Below are positions 8,884-17,003 of a stretch of DNA of 64,000 bases, piece by piece; positions within the stretch are counted from its first letter, which is position 1, and each line of letters starts with the position of its first letter. The notes below the pieces were generated by a model, which searched no databases, was not told the origin of the DNA, and worked only from the letters and a program-made list of their open reading frames with translations. The DNA is taken from NCBI RefSeq assembly GCF_965342175.1, contig NZ_CBDRBL010000014.1, positions 1-64,000 on the forward strand. Reading direction: 5' to 3'. A program made the position numbers and the translations under genes. Origin of the DNA: Actinacidiphila sp965342175 (lineage in GTDB: Bacteria > Actinomycetota > Actinomycetes > Streptomycetales > Streptomycetaceae).

Positions 8884-10269
8884 ATGGAGCACGCGCGTCT
8901 GGGGACGGGCATCGGCTGGCGGCCGGAGATCGCGGCGGCGGTCGAGGCGCTCGCGGAGGCCGGTCGCGTCGACTGGGTCGAGGCGGTCGCCGAGAACGTG
9001 TGCCCCGGCCACCTCCCGGACTCCCTGCTGCGGCTGCGCGAGCGGGGTGTCACGGTCGTCCCGCACGGTGTCTCGCTCGGCCTCGGGGGCGCCGAGCGGC
9101 CCGGCCCGGACCGGCTGGCCGCGCTCGCGCGGCGCGCGGAGGCCCTGGGCGCTCCGCTGGTCACCGAGCACATCGCCTTCGTGCGCGGCGGCGGGGAGCT
9201 CACCGGCTCGGCGCGCCTGGAGGCGGGACACCTGCTGCCCGTGCCGCGGACCCGGGACGCGCTGGACGTGCTGTGCGAGAACGTGCGCATCGCGCAGGAG
9301 GCGCTGCCGGTGCCGCTGGCGCTGGAGAACATCGCGGCGCTGCTGGCCTGGCCGGACGAGGAGATGAGCGAGGGCGCCTTCCTCGCCGAACTCGTCGAGC
9401 GGACCGGGGTGCGTCTGCTCGTCGACGTCGCCAATCTGCACACCAACCACGTCAACCGCGGCGAGGATCCCCTCGCGGCGCTCGACGCGCTGCCGGTGCA
9501 CGCCATCGCCTACGTCCACGTGGCGGGCGGCGTCGAGAAGGACGGTGTGTGGCACGACAGCCACGCGCACCCCGTCCCCGGGGCCGTGCTGGACGTGCTG
9601 GCGGCGCTGTACGAGCGGGCCTGCCCGCCCGGTGTGCTGCTGGAGCGCGACGACGACTTCCCCGCGGGCGCGGAGTTGGACGCCGAACTGAGCGCGATAC
9701 GCCGCGTGGTGGACGCCGGAACGGGCGGGCGCGCGGGCGGGCTCACGGACGAAACGCCGGCCGTGTCCGGGGAGCCCGGGGGACCCCGGGGCCCTGCGGC
9801 GTCCGAAGCGGCCCGCCAGCGCCTCGCGCTGGAGCAGACCGCGCTGCTGTCCGCACTCGTGGCCGGGACACCGGTGCCGGAGGGCTTCGACCGGGTCCGG
9901 ATCGGCGTGCAGCGCCGCGCGCTGGCCGCGAAGCGCGCCGGCATCGTGGCCAAGGCGGCTCCGGAGCTGCCGGAGATCCTGGGGGCCGCGTACCGGCCGG
10001 CGTTCCTGCGCTACGCCGCGGTACAGCCGCTCACCGGCGGCTACCGCCGCGATGCCCTGGACTTCGCCGCGTACGTCCTCGACGGCCGGGGCGGTGCCCA
10101 TGACCCCGTGGCCGCCCGGCGGCTGGCCGCGTGGTGGCGGGAGCGGTCGGGTCCGGCGCCGCTCCCCGCCTGGCGCTCCTGGCTGGGCGGACGGGTCCTC
10201 CCGGCGCCACGACAGCCCGCACCCGCATTGATCCGCATCCGGGAAACGCTCCGTTCGAAGCGGCTGTGA
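8884..10269 (+). CDS. DUF692 (MNIO) family protein with C-terminal helper-like domain
   Basis: About 461 residues. Residues 1-275 are a DUF692/MNIO TIM barrel, the fold of multinuclear iron oxidases such as MbnB and TglH that modify peptide natural products. Metal-ligand motifs are intact: VEAVAEN, PHGVSLGLGG, TEHIAF, LENIAALL, DVANLHTNHVN, YVHVAGG, WHDSHAHPV and LLERDDDFP. Residues 320-461 form a second domain of the kind I recall as the SCO6045 C-terminal domain, which may act like a substrate-binding partner. The ATG at 8884 has an excellent GGAGGAAGGGGG site 4 bp upstream. No precursor peptide gene is evident nearby, so the substrate is unknown. Confidence 0.85.
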   Translation: MEHARLGTGIGWRPEIAAAVEALAEAGRVDWVEAVAENVCPGHLPDSLLRLRERGVTVVPHGVSLGLGGAERPGPDRLAALARRAEALGAPLVTEHIAFVRGGGELTGSARLEAGHLLPVPRTRDALDVLCENVRIAQEALPVPLALENIAALLAWPDEEMSEGAFLAELVERTGVRLLVDVANLHTNHVNRGEDPLAALDALPVHAIAYVHVAGGVEKDGVWHDSHAHPVPGAVLDVLAALYERACPPGVLLERDDDFPAGAELDAELSAIRRVVDAGTGGRAGGLTDETPAVSGEPGGPRGPAASEAARQRLALEQTALLSALVAGTPVPEGFDRVRIGVQRRALAAKRAGIVAKAAPELPEILGAAYRPAFLRYAAVQPLTGGYRRDALDFAAYVLDGRGGAHDPVAARRLAAWWRERSGPAPLPAWRSWLGGRVLPAPRQPAPALIRIRETLRSKRL

Positions 10270-10442
10270 ACCTCTCCCCTGCACCTCCCTGCCCGCGGCG
10301 GCGGTCGCGGTGGCCGCCCCGGGGGGAGATAGGGGAGCACGGCGTGCCCAGGCCACCAACTCGTGGGTCCTGCCCCGGAGTCAGGTCGTCAGCTGCGTCA
10401 CGACCCGCCGCGCCTGCAGCTGGCGCGCTGCTGCGGCCGGGG

Positions 10443-10474
10443 CCGCCTCCCGTACACGGGTGTGCGGGAGGCGG
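10443..10474. terminator. Bidirectional terminator between DUF692 gene and hemQ
   Basis: A perfect 10-bp stem (CCGCCTCCCG / CGGGAGGCGG) around a 12-nt loop between two convergent genes. No T-run, as usual in Streptomyces. Confidence 0.65.
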
Positions 10475-10527
10475 TCACCACGGCGGTGCGACACGGCAGC
10501 CGCGACGGGGGCGCGACCCCCGTCCGC

Positions 10528-11259
10528 TCAGGCCAGACCCGCCACCAGATCCGCCACGGACTTGCGGCGGCCGGTGAAGAACGGCACCTCCTCGCGGACG
10601 TGCATACGCGCCTCGGAACCCCGCAGATGGCGCATCAGGTCCACGATGCGGTGCAGCTCGTCGGCCTCGAACGCCAGGATCCACTCGTAGTCGCCCAGCG
10701 AGAACGACGCCACGGTGTTCGCCCGCACGTCCGGGTAGTCGCGCGCCATCTTGCCGTGGTCGGCCAGCATGCGGCGGCGGTCCTCGTCGGGGAGGAGGTA
10801 CCAGTCGTAGGACCGGACGAAGGGGTAGACCGAGACGTAGTCGCGGGGCCTCTCGTCGGCGAGGAAGGCGGGGATGTGGCTCTTGTTGAACTCCGCCGGG
10901 CGGTGCAGGGCCATGTTCGACCACACGGGCTCCAGCCGGCGCCCCAGCTCGGTGCGGCGGAAACGGTTGTAGGCGTCCTGGAGGGCGTCGGAGGTCTCCG
11001 AGTGCCACCAGATCATCACGTCCGCGTCGGCGCGCAGCCCCGACAGGTCGTACGTGCCGCGGATCGTGACGTCCTTCTCGGCGAGCTGTGCGAAGAGCTC
11101 CTCCACCTCCTGCGCGTACCGGGTGCGGTCGTCGGGGAGGACCTCGCGCAGCCGGAACACCGACCAGAGGGTGTAGCGGACGACCTCGTTGAGGTCCTTG
11201 GCCCTCTTGCCGACGTTGGGGGCCTTGGCGGGGACGGCGGAAGCAGTGGAGTCGGTCAT
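10528..11259 (-). CDS. hemQ: Coproheme decarboxylase HemQ (ChdC)
   Basis: Last enzyme of the coproporphyrin-dependent haem pathway: converts coproheme to haem b by two oxidative decarboxylations. The 243-residue sequence has the chlorite-dismutase-like fold, with LNEVVRYTLWSVFRLR at the N-terminus, DVMIWWHSE, YVSVYPFVRSYDWYLL (with the actinobacterial substrate-contacting tyrosine region), ADHGKMARDYPDV (candidate haem-ligand histidine) and the SFSLGDYEWILAFEAD signature. ATG 11259 is 4 bp from the hemG stop, so the two are one operon transcribed leftwards. Confidence 0.93.
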   Translation of the reverse strand: MTDSTASAVPAKAPNVGKRAKDLNEVVRYTLWSVFRLREVLPDDRTRYAQEVEELFAQLAEKDVTIRGTYDLSGLRADADVMIWWHSETSDALQDAYNRFRRTELGRRLEPVWSNMALHRPAEFNKSHIPAFLADERPRDYVSVYPFVRSYDWYLLPDEDRRRMLADHGKMARDYPDVRANTVASFSLGDYEWILAFEADELHRIVDLMRHLRGSEARMHVREEVPFFTGRRKSVADLVAGLA

Positions 11260-11263
11260 GGGG

Positions 11264-12709
11264 CTATTGTCCCGCGTCCGGTTCCACGGCCTGCCGCAGG
11301 GTGCCCAGGACCTGCGCCGCCGCGCCGCGCGCGCTCGCGACACAGGCGGGGATGCCCACGCCCTCGGTGAAGGCGCCGCACATCTCCAGGCCGGGCAGTT
11401 TCGCGACGTGCTCGCGCAGCCGGGCGACCCGGGCCAGGTGGCCGACCGGGTACTGCGGCAGACCGCCCTCCCAGCGGGTGACCCGGGCCGCGACGGGGGC
11501 CGCCGTGAGCCCGACGGCCTCGCCCAGGTCCTCGCGGGACAGGCGGACGAGGTCGGTGTCGTCCCAGGCGAGGTCGGCCTCCTGGCCGTGCCGGCCGATC
11601 GAGGTGCGCAGGACGTAGACGTCGGAGTCGGAACCGCCGCTCCAACGCCACTTCTGGCTGGAGAACGTGGACGCCTTGATGGTGCGCCCGTCCACCGGGG
11701 GGACGAGGAAACCGCTGCCGGGCAGCGTGTGGGCGACGTCACGGCGCCGGAAGGCCATGGTGACCAGGGCGACGCCGGCGTACTCCACGGCCGACAGCTC
11801 CGCGGCGGCCCCCGGTGACTCGGCGGCCAGCAGCTTGGCCGCCACCGGGGCGGGCACGGCGAGCACGACCGCGTCCGCGGCCAGCGTCTCGCGGGCGCCG
11901 TCGTGGTCGAAGGCGACCTGCCAGCCGTCCGGGGTACGGCGCAGCGTCCGGACCGGGGCGCCGGTCTCGATGCGGGCCCCGGCGGCGCGGCAGGCCTCGG
12001 CGACGGCGAGCGGGAGACGCCCGACGCCGCCGCGGATGCCGGCGAAGACCGGGCCGTCCTGCCGCGCGGCGGCGGCCTTGCGCACGCTCTCACGGACTGC
12101 CTCGATCAGGGAACGCCCGCCGCGGGCGGCCTCGTAGAGCTGGGGAATGGCGGCGCGCAGCGAGATCTCGTAGGCGTTGCCCGCGTACACCCCGCCGAGC
12201 AGCGGGTCGACGAGCCGGTCGACGACCTCGTGGCCCAGCCGGGAGGCGACGAAGGTGCCCACCGCCACGTCGTCGCCCACCTTGGTGCGCGGCATGAGGT
12301 GGTCGAGCGGCAGCCGCGCGAGGCCGGCCGGCGACAGCACACCGGAGGCGGCGAGCGAGCCGAGGTCGCCGGGCACGCCCATGACGCCGCCCTTGGGCAT
12401 GGGGCGCAGCCGGCCGCGCGTCCACAGGCCGGCGCTCGTCGTGGCGGGCGACTCCAGGTCGTCGCCGAGGCCGACCGCGCGGGCCAGGTCGACGGCCTCG
12501 GGGCGGCGGGCCAGGATCGACTCGGCGCCCAGGTCGACCGGGACGCCCGCGATCTCGTCCGCGTACAGCTTCCCGCCCAGGCGCCCGGACGACTCCAGCA
12601 CGGTCACCCGTGCCGCCCCGCCCTCCAGCAGGAAACGCGCCGCGGCGAGTCCCGAGACCCCGCCGCCCACGACCACCACGTGCCCGGTCCGGGGCTGCGA
12701 ATTGCTCAT
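11264..12709 (-). CDS. hemG: Coproporphyrinogen III / protoporphyrinogen oxidase (HemG, HemY/CgoX type)
   Basis: FAD-dependent oxidase of 481 residues. It has an N-terminal dinucleotide-binding VVVVGGGVSGLAAARFL and LESSGRLGGK, a central substrate region, PLLGGVYAGNAYEISL, and a C-terminal AFTEGVGIPACVASARGAA segment that closes the FAD site. In actinobacteria this class oxidises coproporphyrinogen III to coproporphyrin III, consistent with hemQ immediately downstream (4-bp gap). The symbols hemY or cgoX are equally used. Start ATG 12709. Confidence 0.94.
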   Translation of the reverse strand: MSNSQPRTGHVVVVGGGVSGLAAARFLLEGGAARVTVLESSGRLGGKLYADEIAGVPVDLGAESILARRPEAVDLARAVGLGDDLESPATTSAGLWTRGRLRPMPKGGVMGVPGDLGSLAASGVLSPAGLARLPLDHLMPRTKVGDDVAVGTFVASRLGHEVVDRLVDPLLGGVYAGNAYEISLRAAIPQLYEAARGGRSLIEAVRESVRKAAAARQDGPVFAGIRGGVGRLPLAVAEACRAAGARIETGAPVRTLRRTPDGWQVAFDHDGARETLAADAVVLAVPAPVAAKLLAAESPGAAAELSAVEYAGVALVTMAFRRRDVAHTLPGSGFLVPPVDGRTIKASTFSSQKWRWSGGSDSDVYVLRTSIGRHGQEADLAWDDTDLVRLSREDLGEAVGLTAAPVAARVTRWEGGLPQYPVGHLARVARLREHVAKLPGLEMCGAFTEGVGIPACVASARGAAAQVLGTLRQAVEPDAGQ

Positions 12710-12721
12710 GCCTCCACTGTC

Positions 12722-13045
12722 TCAGACGCCGGAACCAGCCCTGGCCTTGACATCCTCCCCCGCCTCCACCCGCGGCGACGAGTAGCTGCGGCGGCGGCAA
12801 GGGGGACCGACTGGTCTTCGAGCGCTCCTGCAGCAGGCACGGTGCCGGGCGCGGCGTCGGCGGCGGCGCCTGCGGAGGGCGACATCCGCTGACCCCGCCG
12901 GGGTACTGCCCTGGATGCTGCTGCCAGGCCCCACTTCTCCTGGCCCTGACCGCCGACCAGCGTGAACCGGCAACGCGCGTGCGGAGTTCGTGTCCCTGTC
13001 GCATACGGCTCCGCACGCGGTGCAGGTGCGGACGGGGGATCCTCC
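12722..13045 (-). pseudogene. Decayed 3' end of a TnpB/OrfB-type transposase
   Basis: On the minus strand the translation starting at 13030 reads RTCTACGAVCDRDTNSAR. This is the C-terminal zinc finger plus catalytic aspartate block of TnpB (OrfB) proteins of IS200/IS605-like elements, normally with two CxxC pairs. Downstream it ends in SSPRVEAGEDVKA, also typical of streptomycete TnpB tails. The catalytic core upstream is missing and the region between is out of phase, so it is a relic. It sits between divergent hemG and the DUF4349 lipoprotein gene; the whole 438-bp gap otherwise holds only their promoters. Confidence 0.6.
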
Positions 13046-13147
13046 GAGAGGTGATCGTGACCTTTTCGGGACCCCGGAGCTGAAACCAGCCCCGCGCCTC
13101 CCCCGTCGAACCGGCGACAGCCACAACGGACTTCGGGGGGATGCCCT

Positions 13148-14188
13148 GTGAGCACACCGACCACCGCCCGTCGCAGACCGCTCGCCGCCGCCCTGGGCGC
13201 GCTCGCCCTCGCAGCCGCCCTCACCCTGACCGGCTGCGGCGCGGGCGACAGCGCCGACAGCGCGGCGGAGAGCAAGGCCGGAGCCGCCGCTCCCGGCGCG
13301 GCCGAGCGGGCCGACGCGCAGACGGCGGAGGATGGCGCGCGGGCGCCTGAGGGCGACGCGCAGAACGCCACCGGCAAGAACCCCGGCGCCGGAGCCGGCG
13401 CGGGGACGGCGAGGAACCCGACCCTCGCGCCCTCGTACATCGTGCGCACGGCGACGCTGACGGTCGAGGCCAGGAACGTCCCCGGCGCCGCGGCCAAGGC
13501 GCGCACCCTCGTGGAGGGCACGGGCGGCTACGTCGGCAACGAGAGCACCAGCCTGGACGACGACGGCCGCGAGTACTCCACCCTTACCTTCCGTGTTCCG
13601 CCCGACGGCTACGACCGCGTGCTGCGGGACCTCTCCGAGCTGGGCACACTGCGCAACCGCAAGGTGGCCGCCGAGGACGTCACCGGCCAGGTCGTGGACG
13701 TCGAGAGCCGGCTCAAGACGCAGCGGGCGAGCGTGGCGCGGGTGCGGGAGCTGATGAACCGGGCGACCAAGTTGAGCGACATCGTCGCCCTGGAGAGCGA
13801 ACTCAGCTCCCGGCAGGCCGACCTGGAGGCGCTCGAGGCCCAGCAGGCGTCGCTCAAGGCCCGTACCGGGATGGCGACGATCACGCTGGAGGTGCAGGAG
13901 CCGGCCGTCACGAAGGCGCCGGAGAAGGACGACGGCTTCTGGTCCTCGGTCGGTGACGCCCTCGGCAGCGGCTGGCACGCCTTCTACGTGACGCTGCGGG
14001 CGATTCTCGTCGTGCTCGCCATGGTGGCGCCGTTCGCCGCGCTGACCGTCCTCGGGTACCTGGGCTACGGCCTGCTGCGCCGTGTGCTGCCCACGCGGCG
14101 CACCGCCGCCGCACCCCTGGAGCCGGTGTCCGTGCCCGCGCCGGCGGGCGCCGGCGACGGCACCGGCGAGGCTCCGCCTCGGGCGTAG
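13148..14188 (+). CDS. DUF4349 domain-containing lipoprotein
   Basis: About 346 residues. Signal peptide of a lipoprotein with lipobox LTGC near residue 28, then a 50-residue Ala/Gly/Asp-rich linker, and a DUF4349 domain (VRTATLTVEARNVPGAAAKA ... YSTLTFRVPPDGYD ... GQVVDVESRLKTQ). A predicted coiled coil around LSSRQADLEALEAQ follows, and there is one transmembrane helix near residue 285 (RAILVVLAMVAPFAALTVL). Surface-anchored at both ends, with no known enzymatic function. GTG 13148. It converges on hemE across a strong terminator. Confidence 0.85.
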   Translation: MSTPTTARRRPLAAALGALALAAALTLTGCGAGDSADSAAESKAGAAAPGAAERADAQTAEDGARAPEGDAQNATGKNPGAGAGAGTARNPTLAPSYIVRTATLTVEARNVPGAAAKARTLVEGTGGYVGNESTSLDDDGREYSTLTFRVPPDGYDRVLRDLSELGTLRNRKVAAEDVTGQVVDVESRLKTQRASVARVRELMNRATKLSDIVALESELSSRQADLEALEAQQASLKARTGMATITLEVQEPAVTKAPEKDDGFWSSVGDALGSGWHAFYVTLRAILVVLAMVAPFAALTVLGYLGYGLLRRVLPTRRTAAAPLEPVSVPAPAGAGDGTGEAPPRA

Positions 14189-14198
14189 CGGCGTACAC

Positions 14199-14230
14199 GG
14201 TGGCCCCGCGCCGGCCGGCGCGGGGCCACC
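14199..14230. terminator. Bidirectional terminator, DUF4349 gene / hemE
   Basis: A perfect 32-bp palindrome (half-site GGTGGCCCCGCGCCGG) between the convergent stop codons at 14188 and 14235. Confidence 0.85.
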
Positions 14231-14234
14231 GGCG

Positions 14235-15278
14235 TCAGCGGGCCGTCTCGGTGTGGACGAAGTCCGCGAGGCGGGTCAGGGCGTCGGGGTCCGTGGTGGG
14301 CAGGACGCCGTGGCCCAGGTTGAAGATGTGGCCGGGAGCGGCCTCCGCCGAGGCGAGGACCTCGCGGGTCTTCCTCTCGACCGCCTCACGCGGGGCGAAG
14401 AGGACCGCGGGGTCCAGGTTGCCCTGGAGCGCCTTGCCGGGACCCACCCTGCGGGCGGCCTCGTCCAGCGGGACCCGCCAGTCGACGCCGACGACGTCCG
14501 CGCCGGCCTCGCCCATGAGCCCCAGCAGCTCGCCGGTGCCGACGCCGAAGTGGATGCGGGGCACACCGTGGTCCTCGACGGCGCGGAAGACCTTGGCCGA
14601 GGCGGGCATGACGTAGCGCCGGTAGTCCTCGGGGGCGAGCGCGCCGACCCAGGAGTCGAAGAGCTGCACCGCGCTGGCGCCGGCCTCGATCTGCACCTTC
14701 AGGAAGGCCGAGGTGATGTCGGCGAGGCGGTCCAGGAGCTCCGCCCACAACTCGGGCTCGCCGTACATCAGGGCCTTGGTGCGCTCGTGGTTGCGCGACG
14801 GGCCGCCCTCGACGAGGTAGCTCGCCAGGGTGAAGGGCGCGCCCGCGAAGCCGATCAGCGGGGTCGTGCCGAGTTCACCCGTGAGCATGCCGACCGCCTC
14901 GGTGACATAGGCGACGTCGTCCGGCTCGAGGGGCCGCAGCCGCCGCAGATCCTCACGGGTGCGGATGGGCTGCCCGACGACGGGGCCGACGCCCGGCTTG
15001 ATGTCGAGGTCGAGTCCGATGGCCTTGAGCGGCACCACGATGTCGCTGTAGTAGATCGCCGCGTCGACCTTGTGCCGACGCACGGGCTGCAGCGTGATCT
15101 CGGTGACGAGCTCGGGCCGCATGCACGACTCGAGCATGGGGATCCCCTCGCGGACCTTGAGGTACTCGGGGAGGGAACGCCCGGCCTGGCGCATGAACCA
15201 CACGGGGGTGTGCGGCACGGGCATGCGCCGGCACGCCAGGATGAAGGGGGAAGCAGCGGTCTGCTGGTGCGCACTCAC
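14235..15278 (-). CDS. hemE: Uroporphyrinogen decarboxylase HemE
   Basis: Decarboxylates uroporphyrinogen III to coproporphyrinogen III, the shared precursor for the HemG/HemQ steps encoded 2-4 kb to the left. It is 347 residues, with the two family signatures PVWFMRQAGRSLPEY near the N-terminus and GFAGAPFTLASYLVEGG near residue 145. The catalytic aspartate lies in IYYSDIVVPL, with GNLDPAVLFAP and FNLGHGVLP near the C-terminus. It is divergent from the DUF3000 gene with an 89-bp gap. Confidence 0.97.
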   Translation of the reverse strand: MSAHQQTAASPFILACRRMPVPHTPVWFMRQAGRSLPEYLKVREGIPMLESCMRPELVTEITLQPVRRHKVDAAIYYSDIVVPLKAIGLDLDIKPGVGPVVGQPIRTREDLRRLRPLEPDDVAYVTEAVGMLTGELGTTPLIGFAGAPFTLASYLVEGGPSRNHERTKALMYGEPELWAELLDRLADITSAFLKVQIEAGASAVQLFDSWVGALAPEDYRRYVMPASAKVFRAVEDHGVPRIHFGVGTGELLGLMGEAGADVVGVDWRVPLDEAARRVGPGKALQGNLDPAVLFAPREAVERKTREVLASAEAAPGHIFNLGHGVLPTTDPDALTRLADFVHTETAR

Positions 15279-15367
15279 CCCCGAATCTTCGCATGCGCCA
15301 AGTGGGCGACCCGCCCGACCGGGTGTCCTCCCTCACCGCAAGCATCCTTCGGCCTACGCTTCCGGGC

Positions 15368-16015
15368 ATGGCAGCGGCTCATGGGCACCTCTCGGACGGG
15401 GACGACGCCCCCCTCCCGTTCCAGCACGCGGTAGACGCACTGCTGCGCGCCCGGGTACGGCACGAGGTGGAGCTCGATCCGGTTCCCCCGCCCAAGCGCC
15501 TGGCACCGCACGCGTACGCCCTGGAGGCAGCGGTCGTCGTCGACGAGGAGGACCTCGGCGACGGGCGCCTGGTGCTGCTCTACGACCCCGACGGGCAGGA
15601 GGGCTGGCACGGTGCGTTCCGTCTGGTCACCCTCGCCCAGGCGGAACTGGAGCCGGAGATCGCGGCGGACCCGCTGCTGCCCGAGGTGAGCTGGTCATGG
15701 CTGACCGGCGCCCTGGAGGGCCGCGGCGCGGCCTTCACCGAGGCGGGCGGCACGGTCTCGCGCAGTTCCTCGCACCACTTCGGCGCGCTGGCCGGCCGGG
15801 AGGACTCCACCCGCATCGAGATCCGCGCCTCGTGGACGCCGCTCGCGGTGAACGGCGGGGTGCCCGACATGGCCGCCCACATCGCGGCCTGGTGCGACCT
15901 GATCTGCACCTGCGCGGGCCTGCCGCCCGCGCCCTCCGAGCCCTCCTGCCCCCCGGCAGGCGGCCCCTCGGTGGTGCCGCTGCCGAAGCGGCGCGGTCCG
16001 CAGCAGCCGCGCTGA
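15368..16015 (+). CDS. DUF3000 domain-containing protein
   Basis: A 215-residue actinobacterial protein. Core: PFQHAVDALLRARVRHEVEL, a strand-rich middle with LVLLYDPDGQEGWHG and LPEVSWSWLTGALEGRGA, then IEIRASWTPL and HIAAWCDLICTCAGLPP, which are family hallmarks. The last 25 residues are a proline/arginine-rich tail. The ATG at 15368 is chosen over upstream alternatives since it matches the family N-terminus. It always seems to sit between hemE and whiI in streptomycetes; function unknown. Confidence 0.85.
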   Translation: MAAAHGHLSDGDDAPLPFQHAVDALLRARVRHEVELDPVPPPKRLAPHAYALEAAVVVDEEDLGDGRLVLLYDPDGQEGWHGAFRLVTLAQAELEPEIAADPLLPEVSWSWLTGALEGRGAAFTEAGGTVSRSSSHHFGALAGREDSTRIEIRASWTPLAVNGGVPDMAAHIAAWCDLICTCAGLPPAPSEPSCPPAGGPSVVPLPKRRGPQQPR

Positions 16016-16261
16016 GGACGGCCGCAGCCGCGCACACAGCCGCACTGAGGACGGCCGCGCCCGCCGGCCGGCCGCTTTACCGTCGTCAACAAGCTCTGAC
16101 ACGCGATGACCGCGATCTTCACACCTTCGATCGACGCTGCTCGACAGCGCGTCCGAATTGCCGGAATTGTTACTAAACAAGTCGTGATCATTCTCTAAAG
16201 CCGGGCGAAGTTGCTGCCGAAGGAACCTGTGACCCTTCCAGCCAATGTCCCAGGAGGCCCG

Positions 16262-16924
16262 GTGTCGGTTCTTCTCGAGCACCCCACAAGCCTGGTCGCC
16301 TACCGCCCCAACAAGCCGACGGCGATGGTGGTGGTCGCCGATCCCCGCGTACGTTCCACCGTCACGCGCCACCTGTGGGCGCTCGGGGTGCGCGATGTGA
16401 TCGAGGCGTCTTCCATCGCCGAGGCCAGGCCCCGGGTGGGCACCCCCCGAGACATCTGCGTCGCCGACGTACACCTCCCCGACGGTTCCGGGCTCACCCT
16501 GCTCGCCGAGACCCGTGCCGCGGGCTGGCCCAACGGCCTGGCCCTCTCCGCCGCCGACGACATCGGCGCCGTGCGCAACGCCCTCGCCGGCGGTGTGAAG
16601 GGCTACGTCGTCACCGGCACCCGCACCAACCTCGGCATCCCCGGCCGGCCCGGCGCCGTTCCCCTCGGTCCGGCCGGGCAGCGGCTGCAGCGCCGCCCGC
16701 CGGGCGCCCCCGGCCACGGCGGCGGGTACCGCGAGCTGTCGGGCCGCGAGGTGGAGGTGCTCCGGCTGGTCGCCGAGGGCCAGTCGAACAAGGCGATCGG
16801 CGTCTCCATGGGGCTGTCCGCGCTGACCGTGAAGAGCCACCTCGCCCGGATCGCCCGCAAGCTGGGCACCGGTGACCGCGCGGGCATGGTCGCCGTCGCG
16901 CTGCGTACCGGCATCATCCACTGA
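16262..16924 (+). CDS. whiI: Atypical response regulator WhiI (sporulation)
   Basis: A 220-residue receiver plus LuxR-type HTH regulator. WhiI is needed for the late stage of sporulation septation in aerial hyphae. The receiver is degenerate. The first-strand acidic pair is reduced to one aspartate (VVVADPR, D27). The phospho-acceptor-position aspartate is present (CVADVHLPDGSG, D69), but the conserved lysine of strand 5 is absent (GYVVTGT). The HTH is ELSGREVEVLRLVAEGQSNKA...LTVKSHLARI. GTG 16262 has AGGAGG 4 bp upstream. The call rests on this architecture and on the hemE-DUF3000-whiI-rnd order. No paired kinase gene is adjacent, consistent with an orphan regulator. Confidence 0.87.
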   Translation: MSVLLEHPTSLVAYRPNKPTAMVVVADPRVRSTVTRHLWALGVRDVIEASSIAEARPRVGTPRDICVADVHLPDGSGLTLLAETRAAGWPNGLALSAADDIGAVRNALAGGVKGYVVTGTRTNLGIPGRPGAVPLGPAGQRLQRRPPGAPGHGGGYRELSGREVEVLRLVAEGQSNKAIGVSMGLSALTVKSHLARIARKLGTGDRAGMVAVALRTGIIH

Positions 16925-16946
16925 GCGGCGCCATATCCCGGGTGCA

Positions 16947-16974
16947 CCCGCCGACGGAACGTTCCGTCGGCGGG
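16947..16974. terminator. Terminator after whiI
   Basis: A perfect 28-bp palindrome (half-site CCCGCCGACGGAAC) followed by CTCCTT, 23 bp after the whiI stop and 30 bp before the RNase D start. Confidence 0.8.
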
Positions 16975-17003
16975 CTCCTTCCGCACACGGATACTCTTGA
17001 CTG

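Noticed and set aside
16160..16180. Short repeat GAATTGCCGGAATTG before whiI as an operator
   Set aside because: It is short and only partly symmetric; nothing links it to a known developmental regulator site.
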